A stretch of DNA of 5,870 nt, taken from contig JAQBBQ010000282.1 of NCBI GenBank assembly GCA_032125995.1, forward strand, positions 1-5,870. Reading direction: 5' to 3'. The stretch's first letter is position 1. Every line of letters begins with the position of its first letter. This DNA is from SG8-39 sp032125995. Its GTDB lineage: Bacteria > Pseudomonadota > Gammaproteobacteria > Burkholderiales > SG8-39. This document shows, piece after piece, positions 1 to 5,870 of the stretch. Made by a program: the position numbers and the translations under genes. The notes below the pieces were generated by a model. It had not been told where the DNA came from and did no database searches. It was given only the letters and a program-made list of their open reading frames with translations.

Positions 1-399
1 GACGTCGCGATCGACATCGCATACATCGGCGCCTGCACCGGCGCCAAGCTCGAAGACTTGCGCATGGCCGCGCGCGTGCTCGATGGGCGCAAAGCCGCCC
101 CCGGCGTCGAATTGCTGGTCGCACCCGCTTCGCGCCAGGACCAGGAACAGGCGCGCGCCGAAGGCGTGCTCGGCGTACTCGAGGGCGCGGGCGCACATTT
201 CCTCGCCAACGCCTGCGGCGTCTGCGCAGGCTACGGCCGTCGCTTCGACGCCGACCGCACCGTCATCTCGAGCACGCCACGCAATTTCAAGGGGCGCATG
301 GGGGCGCCGAGTACTGAGGTTTTCCTAGGCTCGCCGTATACGGTGGCGGCAAGCGCAGTCGCCGGACGCATCGCCGATCCGCGGGAGTTGCTGCAATGA
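1..399 (+). CDS. Aconitase/isopropylmalate-dehydratase-type large subunit, C-terminal part (5' end outside window)
   Basis: The reading frame is open from base 1 and ends at TGA 397-399, giving the last 132 residues of a protein whose relatives are about 420-470 long. These [4Fe-4S] hydro-lyases dehydrate and rehydrate hydroxy-acids such as 3-isopropylmalate, homocitrate or 2,3-dimethylmalate in the cytoplasm. All three cluster cysteines are visible: one in YIGACTGAK (fragment residue 12) and two in ACGVC (72 and 75). From memory, the 60- and 3-residue spacing matches E. coli LeuC. RNFKGRMG, the family's late substrate/cluster motif, lies near residue 90. Two signatures differ from LeuC: CTN is CTG, and the residue before RNF is Pro. 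The gene overlaps the small subunit by ATGA, as expected for paired subunits made in equal amounts. Family membership is secure. The substrate is not, and LeuC itself is unlikely given the catabolic neighbours. Confidence 0.93.
   Translation, partial: DVAIDIAYIGACTGAKLEDLRMAARVLDGRKAAPGVELLVAPASRQDQEQARAEGVLGVLEGAGAHFLANACGVCAGYGRRFDADRTVISSTPRNFKGRMGAPSTEVFLGSPYTVAASAVAGRIADPRELLQ
383..387 (+). promoter_or_regulatory. Shine-Dalgarno site for the dehydratase small subunit
   Basis: GGGAG lies inside the end of the large-subunit gene, 8 bases before the ATG at 396. It supports that start. With the ATGA overlap it suggests both fresh initiation and translational coupling. Confidence 0.6.
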
Positions 400-911
400 G
401 CGGGCGTGCCTGGGTCTTCGGCGACGACGTCGACACGGATGCGATCGCGCCGGGCGCCTGGATGAAGGGTGGCATCGAGGCGCTCGCCGCGCATTGCCTC
501 GAGGTCCACGAACCGGACTTCGCCCGAACCGTAAAGCCCGGAGACATTCTGGTTGCCGGGCGCAACTTTGGCGCAGGGTCCTCGCGTGAGCAGGCGCCGC
601 AGGCGCTCAAACATCTCGGCATCGCAGCGGTGATCGCCGAATCGTTCGCGGGCCTGTTCTACCGCAATGCGATCAATCTCGGCCTGCCCGTGCTCGTCTG
701 TGCGCAGGCCAAGCGCATCGCCGCCGGCGCACGCGTCCGGGTCGATGCCGAGGGCGGACGCCTGCACGACGAATCGAGCGGCAAGCGGTTTGATTGCGAA
801 CCGATTCCGCCGCACCTCATGCGCATCATCCGAGACGGTGGGTTGTTGAACCACCTCGAGCGGCGCCTCGCGCGCGACGCGGAGACGAAGCAACACAAGG
901 CTTCGCCATGA
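396..911 (+). CDS. Isopropylmalate-dehydratase-type small (swivel) subunit
   Basis: This 171-residue protein is the mobile swivel domain that closes over the Fe-S large subunit and supplies catalytic and substrate-binding residues. Family landmarks in order are FGDDVDTDAIAP (8-19), the substrate-recognition loop region (21-26), GRNFGAGSSREQAP (55-68), the FYRNAINLGLP strand (88-98) and a C-terminal GGLLNHLERRL tail (148-158). The catalytic Ser-Ser-Arg (62-64) is intact. Length and layout fit the shorter archaeal/bacterial type (about 160-170) rather than E. coli LeuD (about 200). The loop reads AWMKGG where isopropylmalate and homoaconitase forms usually have YLxx. The conserved GCGSSREHAP is changed at two positions (Cys to Ala, His to Gln). 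The start is fixed by the ATGA overlap and the GGGAG site. It acts with the upstream subunit, but the substrate is undetermined. 2,3-dimethylmalate, citramalate and isopropylmalate relatives are all possible. Confidence 0.93.
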   Translation: MSGRAWVFGDDVDTDAIAPGAWMKGGIEALAAHCLEVHEPDFARTVKPGDILVAGRNFGAGSSREQAPQALKHLGIAAVIAESFAGLFYRNAINLGLPVLVCAQAKRIAAGARVRVDAEGGRLHDESSGKRFDCEPIPPHLMRIIRDGGLLNHLERRLARDAETKQHKASP

Positions 912-952
912 TCGAGGGCTTGATCCTCACCGGCTTGCCGTTCCTGCGTTAG
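908..952 (+). CDS. 14-residue mini-ORF between the dehydratase small subunit and the EthD-like gene
   Basis: An ATG overlaps the small-subunit stop by ATGA (908-911) and reads MIEGLILTGLPFLR before TAG at 950-952. It is in the same frame as the EthD-like gene, whose ATG follows only nine bases later. The TAGG at its end sits 8 bases before that ATG and may serve as its ribosome-binding site. It could carry ribosomes across the junction as a coupling leader, be the original N-terminus of the EthD-like protein cut off by one nonsense codon, or be chance. I know of no matching peptide family, and translation is unproven. Confidence 0.25.
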   Translation: MIEGLILTGLPFLR

Positions 953-961
953 GCGACGCCC

Positions 962-1666
962 ATGCGCATCGCTTGGTTTCTCACCTTGCACAATCCCAAC
1001 GACGCGACCCTGCGGGCGAGCGTCGAGGATCTTGCGCGGTTCCGCGACATTCTGCGCGGCACGCCAGGCCTCGAGCGTGGCGTCGTGTTCACGCCGGAAC
1101 GCACGCACGACCCTTACCTCCAGGCGAGCGTGCCGCCGCAGCTCGCGGTTGAGCTCTACTTCGCCGACATCGCACTGTTCGAGGCCGCCACGGCGGCCAA
1201 TGGCTACCTGCAGCGCCTCGCCGCGCCCGACCTGTTGCCGAGCCTTGCAGGGACGGCAATCCACCAACAGGCGATGCGCGCGAGGGATTTTCCAGTTCCC
1301 GACGCGCGGCCGCACGGCGCGCCCGGCGTGCCGACGTGCAGCTATCTGGTCGGCTACGAAGGTCCCGCCGACGATCCGGAGGCCTGGTGCGCGCATTACC
1401 TCGCGCATCACACGGCGATCATGGCGCGCTTGCCCGGCATCCGCGAAATCGAGGTCTGCACGCCGAGCGACGCGACCGGCAGCCTGTACTGGCCGCGCGA
1501 AACCTGCATCCTGCGCAACCGAGTGGTGTTCGACGACGCGGCAGCGCTCGGCGCGGCGCTCGCTTCGCCGGTTCGCCACGAAATGCGCACCGACTACGCG
1601 AAATTCCCACCCTTCCGCGGGGCGGTGTTCCACTATCCGATGGCCGGCCTGGAGATCGACCCTTGA
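962..1666 (+). CDS. EthD-like protein with two tandem alpha/beta-barrel repeats
   Basis: This is a 234-residue, soluble-looking protein with no signal peptide or membrane segment. The C-terminal half (about 126-226) carries the EthD-like pattern: a first strand (CSYLVGYEG), a helix ending HYLAHH (145-150), MARLPGI (155-160), a strand (REIEV), and after a loop a strand plus helix (RNRVVFDDAAAL). The N-terminal half (about 1-105) repeats the layout with a strand (IAWFLTLHN), helix, TPGLERGVVFTP (34-45), a strand (AVELYFAD) and helix. It lacks the histidine-rich helix end. EthD relatives fold as dimeric ferredoxin-like barrels. Some bind small hydrophobic substrates or act in degradation pathways, and most have no proven reaction. 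A tandem copy could form the barrel within one chain. It sits between dehydratase and CoA-transferase genes, so a role in the same pathway is inferred. The start at 962 has a weak TAGG site 8 bases upstream. Exact function is unknown. Confidence 0.8.
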   Translation: MRIAWFLTLHNPNDATLRASVEDLARFRDILRGTPGLERGVVFTPERTHDPYLQASVPPQLAVELYFADIALFEAATAANGYLQRLAAPDLLPSLAGTAIHQQAMRARDFPVPDARPHGAPGVPTCSYLVGYEGPADDPEAWCAHYLAHHTAIMARLPGIREIEVCTPSDATGSLYWPRETCILRNRVVFDDAAALGAALASPVRHEMRTDYAKFPPFRGAVFHYPMAGLEIDP

Positions 1667-1682
1667 TAATTGCGACCGCCCG

Positions 1683-2870
1683 ATGACGAATCCGCCTCTG
1701 AAGGGAATCCGCGTCCTCGATTTCGGCCGTTACATCGCGGGCCCGTACTGCGCGGCACTGCTCGCCGAGTACGGCGCCGACGTCATCCGCATCGAGAAGC
1801 GCGACGGTAGCGAAGACCGTTGGAACACCCCGGTTGCGGAGGGCGGCGAGGGCGCGCTGTTCCTGCAGATGAACCGCAACAAGCGCTCGCTTACGCTCGA
1901 CCCGATGACGCCCGGCGGGCGCGAGGTGATCGATCGACTGGTGGCGACGGCCGATGTCGTAGTGGCGAACCTGCCGACACAGACGCTTGCCCGCATGGGG
2001 CTCGACTACGAGCGCCTCAGTACGCTCAACCCGCGCATCATCCTGACCACGGTGTCGGCCTACGGTCCGAGCGGCCCGATGAGCCGCAACGTCGGTTTCG
2101 ACGGCGTCGGCCAGGTCATGTCGGGCGCGGTCTATTTGACTGGCACACCCGAGCAGCCCTATCGCGCCATGGTGCCCTGGGTCGACTTCGGCACTGCGTT
2201 GCACTGCGCGTTCTGCACCATGGTCGCACTCAAGGAACGCGAGTCGAGCGGTAAAGGGCAGATCGTGCGCGGCACGCTGCTCGGCACCGCGCTCACCTAC
2301 GGTAACGCGCTGCTGATCGAGCAGGCGGTGCTCGGCGTGAATCGCATCGCGACCGGCAATCGCGGACAGACCTCGGCACCAAACGACCTGTTTCGCACGC
2401 GCGACGGCTGGGTCGTGTGCCAAGTCATCGGCCAGCCACTCTATGCGCGCTGGGCGCGCCTGATGGGCGAGCCCGAGTGGTTGAGCGACCCGCGCTTTCA
2501 CGACGATCGCGCGCGCGGTGACAACGGCACCGCCATCAGCGCGCGCATGGCGCGCTGGTGCGCCGAGCGCGGCAGCGAAGAAGTGATCACGATACTTGGC
2601 GAGGCGATGATTCCCTGCGGCCCGGTGCTCGCGCCGCAGGAGACGCTCGATCACCCGCAGGTGGCGGCGCTCGGCCTGCTGCAGGCGCTCGACTACCCGG
2701 GGCTGCCAAAGCCGGCGCCCGTGGGCAGAGTCCCGGTCGAACTTTCGCGCACCGATCCGGTGGCGCGCCGACCGCCACCGGTGCTCGGTGCGGATTCCGC
2801 GGCAATCCTCGGTGAGCTGGGCTATGCGGCGCAGGCAGTCGAGAAGCTGCGCGCCGACGGCGTGATCTGA
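1683..2870 (+). CDS. Family III (CaiB/BaiF) CoA-transferase
   Basis: This 395-residue cytoplasmic enzyme should move coenzyme A between carboxylic acids, typically from succinyl-CoA to a dicarboxylate or other acid, through an aspartyl-CoA thioester. The N-terminal CoA-binding region is typical: VLDFGRYIAGPYCA (11-24), LAEYGADVIRIEK (27-39) and RNKRSLTLD (65-73). NVGFDGVGQVMSGA (136-149) is the family's central motif. The catalytic aspartate is Asp168 in PWVDFGTAL, in line with Asp169 of formyl-CoA transferase. A C-terminal RPPPVLG segment and a LGELGY helix close the protein, as in relatives. Length is normal. The start is the first Met that leaves an intact N-terminal strand. It lies 16 bases after the EthD-like stop and lacks a clear Shine-Dalgarno site, so it may depend on coupling. 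The family is certain. The acid substrate cannot be told, because specificity is poorly predicted by sequence. The dehydratase genes suggest a branched C4-C7 dicarboxylate. Confidence 0.93.
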   Translation: MTNPPLKGIRVLDFGRYIAGPYCAALLAEYGADVIRIEKRDGSEDRWNTPVAEGGEGALFLQMNRNKRSLTLDPMTPGGREVIDRLVATADVVVANLPTQTLARMGLDYERLSTLNPRIILTTVSAYGPSGPMSRNVGFDGVGQVMSGAVYLTGTPEQPYRAMVPWVDFGTALHCAFCTMVALKERESSGKGQIVRGTLLGTALTYGNALLIEQAVLGVNRIATGNRGQTSAPNDLFRTRDGWVVCQVIGQPLYARWARLMGEPEWLSDPRFHDDRARGDNGTAISARMARWCAERGSEEVITILGEAMIPCGPVLAPQETLDHPQVAALGLLQALDYPGLPKPAPVGRVPVELSRTDPVARRPPPVLGADSAAILGELGYAAQAVEKLRADGVI

Positions 2871-2887
2871 GCGCGCGCGAAGCGCGC
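2871..2887. terminator. GC-only hairpin between convergent genes
   Basis: The whole 17-base gap between the two converging stop codons is an inverted repeat: GCGCGC at 2873-2878, a GAA loop, then GCGCGC at 2882-2887. It would fold on either strand. No T-run follows on either side, so it is not a classic intrinsic terminator. It might slow polymerase from both directions, or simply reflect GC-rich composition. Confidence 0.35.
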
Positions 2888-4003
2888 CTAACCGAGTGCG
2901 CGGCGCGGCTCCACGTAGGGAAGGCCGAGCGCCTCGGCGACCGCGGCATGCGTCACCTGCCCGGCATGCAGATTGAGACCATTCAACAGGTGTGGGTCGT
3001 CGAGCAGCGCGCGCTTCGCGCCCTTGTCGGCGAGCGCGAGGACAAAGGGCAGCGTCGCATTGTTTAGCGCGAAGGTCGAGGTGCGCGGCACGCCGCCCGG
3101 CATGTTGGCCACGCAGTAGTGGATGACGCCGTCGACGACATAGGTGGGTGCATCGTGCGTCGTCGGATGGGAGGTTTCGAAACAGCCGCCCTGGTCGATC
3201 GCAACATCGACGACCACCGCACCGGTCTTCATGCGGCGCACCATGTCGGCACTGACCAGCCGGGGGGCCGCAGCGCCCGGAATCAACACGCCGCCAATGA
3301 CGAGGTCGGCTTCGAGCAGGTGCTTCTCGATCGCACGGCGCGTTGAGAACACCGTATTAAGCGGCCGGCCGAACTGGCGCCACAGGCGCCGCAACTGCTC
3401 GAGGTTGCGATCCACCACCCACACGTCGGCGCCCATGCCGAGCGCGATGTGGATCGCGTGGGTGCCGACCACACCGCCGCCGAGCACCAGCACCTTGGCG
3501 GGATCGACGCCTGGCACGCCGCCGAGGAGCACGCCCAGACCCCCGTGCGCCTTCTCGAGGAAATAGGCACCCGCCTGCACCGCCATGCGCCCGGCAACCT
3601 CGGACATCGGCGCGAGCAGCGGCAGCCCGCCCGTCGGCGAAGTCACCGTCTCGTAGGCAATGCAGGTCGCGCCCGAGGCGATCAAGTCCTTCGCCTGGTC
3701 GGGATCGGGCGCAAGGTGCAGATAGGTGAACAGCACCTGCCCCGTCTTCAACCGGCGGCGCTCCTCGGACTGGGGCTCCTTCACTTTGACGATCAATTCG
3801 GCGCGCGCGAACACCTCGCCTGCGCTGGCGACGACCTCGGCACCCTCCTCGCGGTATTGGTCGTCGGTGCAACCGATGCCCGCACCCGCGTCGTGTTCGA
3901 CGATGACCTGATGCCCGTGAACGACGAGTTCGTGCACGTTGGCGGGGACCAGGCCCACGCGGAATTCGCTTGCCTTGATCTCTTTGGGTACGCCCACCAG
4001 CAT
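2888..4003 (-). CDS. ald: Alanine dehydrogenase
   Basis: This enzyme converts L-alanine, NAD+ and water to pyruvate, ammonium and NADH, reversibly, in the cytoplasm. The 371-residue length equals that of the Mycobacterium tuberculosis enzyme, and the catalytic positions fall on the same numbers: Arg15 (SEFRVG), Lys75 (KVKEP), His96 (YLHLA) and Asp270 (AIDQGGCFE). The NAD-binding GxGxxG is at 175-180 (GGGVVG), with Asp198 after the second strand (VVDRN) to hold the adenine ribose and favour NAD+ over NADP+. LLAPMSEVAGR (129-139) and CVANMPGGVPRTST are further family signatures. The start is supported by GGGAG at 4011-4015, 7 bases upstream. It lies 28 bases after the dehydrogenase/reductase gene, probably in the same transcript. 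It allows use of alanine as a carbon and nitrogen source, or reductive amination of pyruvate. No lrp-type regulator is in view. The assignment is firm. Confidence 0.97.
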   Translation of the reverse strand: MLVGVPKEIKASEFRVGLVPANVHELVVHGHQVIVEHDAGAGIGCTDDQYREEGAEVVASAGEVFARAELIVKVKEPQSEERRRLKTGQVLFTYLHLAPDPDQAKDLIASGATCIAYETVTSPTGGLPLLAPMSEVAGRMAVQAGAYFLEKAHGGLGVLLGGVPGVDPAKVLVLGGGVVGTHAIHIALGMGADVWVVDRNLEQLRRLWRQFGRPLNTVFSTRRAIEKHLLEADLVIGGVLIPGAAAPRLVSADMVRRMKTGAVVVDVAIDQGGCFETSHPTTHDAPTYVVDGVIHYCVANMPGGVPRTSTFALNNATLPFVLALADKGAKRALLDDPHLLNGLNLHAGQVTHAAVAEALGLPYVEPRRALG

Positions 4004-4031
4004 CGTTTCGCTCCCGCGTTTGGCGCAGACG

Positions 4032-4799
4032 CTAGCTTAGCGCGCCGCCATCGACCCGCATCGGCGTCCCGGTGACGAGCGAGGCCGCGGGCGAGGACAG
4101 CCAGACCACGACCGACGCGACTTCCTCCGGCGTACCGTAGCGGTCGATTGCCTGGCGCGCGAGCATCGTTTCGCGCATGTTGCCGTGCCCGAAGAGCGGT
4201 TCGGCGAGCGGGGTTTCGATCGGCCCCGGGCAGACGCAGTTCACGCGGATGCCGCGTCGGCCGTAGCTGCGCGCCGCGCTGCGCGTCAGTCCGACCACTG
4301 CGTGCTTGGAGGCCGCGTAGGCGGGGAGCAGCGGACTGCCGACCAATCCCGCGACCGACGCGGTGTTGACGATCGAATGTCCATCGGGCGGCGCGTCCTG
4401 CTCGAGCATGCGCGCAAGCTCGGCCTGCATGCACAGCCACACGCCGCGCACGTTGACCGCCATCACGCGTTCGTAATCCTCGAGCGCGCAGGCGTGCAGG
4501 TCACCGAGCGGCCCGAGGATGCCGGCGTTGTTGAATGCGCAGTCAATGCGCCCGAATTGGTTTACCACGCGATCGAAGAATTTCGTAACCGACGCCGGAT
4601 CGGCGACGTCAACCTGAACCGCCAGGGCGTCGCCGCCCGCATCGCGCACCGCCTGCGCGGTCGCCTCGGCGGTGTCCCGGTTCAAGTCGCCAACCGCGAC
4701 CCGCGCGCCTTCGGCGCAGAACTGCAGCGCCGCCGCACGTCCGAACCCCGAGCCGCCGCCGGTAATCAGCGCAACCCTGCCTTCAAGTTGTCCCGCCAT
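4032..4799 (-). CDS. Classical short-chain dehydrogenase/reductase (SDR)
   Basis: This 255-residue NAD(P)-dependent oxidoreductase has the full classical SDR pattern: the cofactor loop TGGGSGFG (13-20), Asp64 in the VDVAD adenine-ring motif, NNAG (90-93), and the catalytic tetrad Asn116, Ser148, Tyr161 and Lys165 (YAASK). PGPIETPL (191-198) and a C-terminal TGTPMRVDGG (243-252) complete the fold. Asp38 at the end of the second strand argues for NAD(H) rather than NADP(H). SDRs of this size act as soluble tetramers on alcohols, ketones or sugars. The sequence is too generic to name the substrate, and FabG-like or sorbitol/3-hydroxyacyl-type labels would be guesses. A purine-rich Shine-Dalgarno stretch (GGGAGAGGG, 4801-4809 on the minus strand) directly precedes the ATG. 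It follows the phosphodiesterase gene by 49 bases and precedes ald by 28, so joint transcription is likely. Confidence 0.93.
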   Translation of the reverse strand: MAGQLEGRVALITGGGSGFGRAAALQFCAEGARVAVGDLNRDTAEATAQAVRDAGGDALAVQVDVADPASVTKFFDRVVNQFGRIDCAFNNAGILGPLGDLHACALEDYERVMAVNVRGVWLCMQAELARMLEQDAPPDGHSIVNTASVAGLVGSPLLPAYAASKHAVVGLTRSAARSYGRRGIRVNCVCPGPIETPLAEPLFGHGNMRETMLARQAIDRYGTPEEVASVVVWLSSPAASLVTGTPMRVDGGALS

Positions 4800-4848
4800 G
4801 CCCTCTCCCTCGATCGAACGTCCCGCGCGCGCCAGATGGCGTTCGCGT

Positions 4849-5835
4849 CTAAGGTGTAACCGGCGTTTGCGGCGGCAGCACCATGCCGCGCTGTTGCATC
4901 TCCGCGCGCACGCGATCCGGGTAGTCGCTGATGATGCCGTCGACGCCCAGGTTGATCATCTGCGCAATCTGTGCGCGATCGTTGACGGTCCAGACGATCA
5001 CCTTGAGGCCGAGCACATGCGCTTCCTTGAGCTGCGCCGCGTCGAGGTCGCCGAAGTAGGGCGACCAGATGCGCCCGCCCGCGGCCTGCACCATGCGCGG
5101 CACCGAGCGGTGCTGCGCGTAGCTGAACCCTGCGGTCCACGGCGAGCCGAGCGTCGATTCGGCGCCGATGTTATCGAGCCAGCTTTGGCGCGCGCTGAGA
5201 TAGACCGTCGCGATATCGGGCGCCTCGCGCTGGACGACAAGGAGCGTGCGCCAGTCGAACGATTGCACCGTCGAGCGCTCGGCGACGCCCGCCTTGCGGA
5301 TCTCGGCGATTAGCGCACGCGCGAGAGGTTCAGGCGGCAGCGTCTCGCTCTTGCGCTCGGGATGAAGCTTGGTTTCGATGTTGAAGCGCACGCTGCGATT
5401 GCCCGCGCGTGCGGCGAGGGCGAACACCTCGGCCAGGCGCGGGATGCGCGTGCCGTCGACCGCCACCTGGTCCGGGAAACGCTGTGCGAGGCGCGAGCCG
5501 GGCTTGGCGCGGCCGACGTCGTAGCGCTGGAGTTCGGCGTCGGTCAGCGCGTGAATCGCCGGGCCACTGCCTTCAAGCCAGTGCCCGTCTGCACCACGCG
5601 TAAGCACCGGATTGAGCACCGGATCGTGTGCGACCACCACCACGCCATCCTTGGTGACACCGACGTCGAGTTCGAGCGTCGATACGCCGATCGACAGCGC
5701 GCGCGCGAACGCCGGCAGCGTGTTCTCGGGCGCGAGTCCGCGCACTCCGCGGTGGCCCTGGAGATCAAAGGCGCCGACCCGAGCCGCCGCCAAGAGCAGC
5801 CAGACGAGGACCGCGATGCGCAGGCTCGGTTTCAC
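4849..5835 (-). CDS. Secreted glycerophosphodiester phosphodiesterase
   Basis: The enzyme should hydrolyse glycerophosphodiesters (deacylated phospholipids) to glycerol-3-phosphate and an alcohol, outside the inner membrane. A signal peptide is visible: a basic start (KPSLR), the hydrophobic IAVLVWLLLAAA, and a likely cut after RVGA just before FDLQGHRG. Counting from an upstream TTG at 5853, active-site landmarks are HRG (34-36), ENT (43-45), ELDV (61-64), HD (76-77), IETK (159-162), VQSFD (196-200), the VWTVN strand (287-291) and GVDGIISDYP (303-312). The two catalytic histidines and the metal-binding acids are all present. Start choice is uncertain. I prefer GTG at 5833-5835, which puts Lys-Pro-Ser-Leu-Arg at the N-terminus and has GGGA 10 bases upstream. 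TTG 5851-5853 would add six residues (334 in total), and the frame stays open to the window edge. It resembles periplasmic GlpQ-type enzymes in domain and location, but orthology to GlpQ is not claimed. Confidence 0.92.
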   Translation of the reverse strand: MKPSLRIAVLVWLLLAAARVGAFDLQGHRGVRGLAPENTLPAFARALSIGVSTLELDVGVTKDGVVVVAHDPVLNPVLTRGADGHWLEGSGPAIHALTDAELQRYDVGRAKPGSRLAQRFPDQVAVDGTRIPRLAEVFALAARAGNRSVRFNIETKLHPERKSETLPPEPLARALIAEIRKAGVAERSTVQSFDWRTLLVVQREAPDIATVYLSARQSWLDNIGAESTLGSPWTAGFSYAQHRSVPRMVQAAGGRIWSPYFGDLDAAQLKEAHVLGLKVIVWTVNDRAQIAQMINLGVDGIISDYPDRVRAEMQQRGMVLPPQTPVTP

Positions 5836-5870
5836 GCGCGCATGTTCCCACAACGCCGGCGACCGGCCAC

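Noticed and set aside
1..911. Naming the dehydratase genes leuC and leuD
   Set aside because: The family is right, but the altered substrate loop, changed motifs and CoA-transferase neighbour make leucine biosynthesis unlikely, so no symbols are given.
659..1633. 324-codon open frame on the minus strand
   Set aside because: It lies antisense to the dehydratase small subunit and the EthD-like gene. Its translation is Arg/Ala/His-rich with no recognisable motif, which is the usual shadow of GC-rich coding DNA.
1032..1682. Upstream extension of the CoA-transferase frame
   Set aside because: The frame is open but overlaps the EthD-like gene, and its product is Arg/Ser-rich. The real family start is at 1683, just before the N-terminal strand.
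1419..2654. 411-codon open frame on the minus strand
   Set aside because: It is antisense to the CoA-transferase, whose motifs are unmistakable. The minus-strand product is low-complexity and resembles no family.
3449..4075. 208-codon plus-strand open frame across ald
   Set aside because: It is antisense to alanine dehydrogenase, in which every catalytic residue is in place. The product is His/Arg-rich without motifs.
4829..4842. Short inverted repeat (CGCCA/TGGCG) between the phosphodiesterase and SDR genes
   Set aside because: The stem is only 4-5 bases with a tiny loop and no T-run, which is expected by chance in this composition.

Overview
This is a strongly GC-rich window from a bacterial chromosome. 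It is densely packed with metabolic genes, has very short intergenic gaps and uses G/C-ending codons. The style and protein families fit a proteobacterium, most plausibly a betaproteobacterium (Burkholderiales-like). That placement is an impression from composition and protein style, not a proven assignment. I see no RNA genes, mobile elements, CRISPR arrays or long repeats.

Plus strand, 1-2870: a tightly coupled operon that began before the window. It holds (i) the C-terminal third of an aconitase/isopropylmalate-dehydratase-type large subunit with all three [4Fe-4S] cysteines; (ii) its small (swivel) subunit, overlapping the first gene by ATGA; (iii) a 14-residue mini-ORF, again overlapping by ATGA; (iv) a protein that looks like two tandem EthD-like alpha/beta-barrel repeats; and (v) a family III (CaiB/BaiF) CoA-transferase with its catalytic Asp at residue 168. 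Together they suggest a catabolic module in which a hydroxy-dicarboxylic acid (a malate, citramalate or isopropylmalate relative) is dehydrated or isomerised and a related acid is activated as a CoA thioester. The substrate cannot be read from the sequence. The dehydratase's usual substrate-recognition loop and several family signatures are altered, so it is probably not the housekeeping leucine-biosynthesis enzyme.

Minus strand, 5853-2888: three genes run towards the first operon and end 17 bases from it. In transcription order they are a secreted glycerophosphodiester phosphodiesterase, a classical short-chain dehydrogenase/reductase, and alanine dehydrogenase with every known catalytic residue in place. 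The gaps (49 and 28 bases) allow co-transcription, but the three activities do not form an obvious pathway. The two convergent units meet at a small GC-only hairpin.

Nothing here is a clearly new system. The best candidates for a second look are the divergent dehydratase plus CoA-transferase operon, the duplicated EthD-like protein, and the in-frame mini-ORF that a single TAG separates from that protein.
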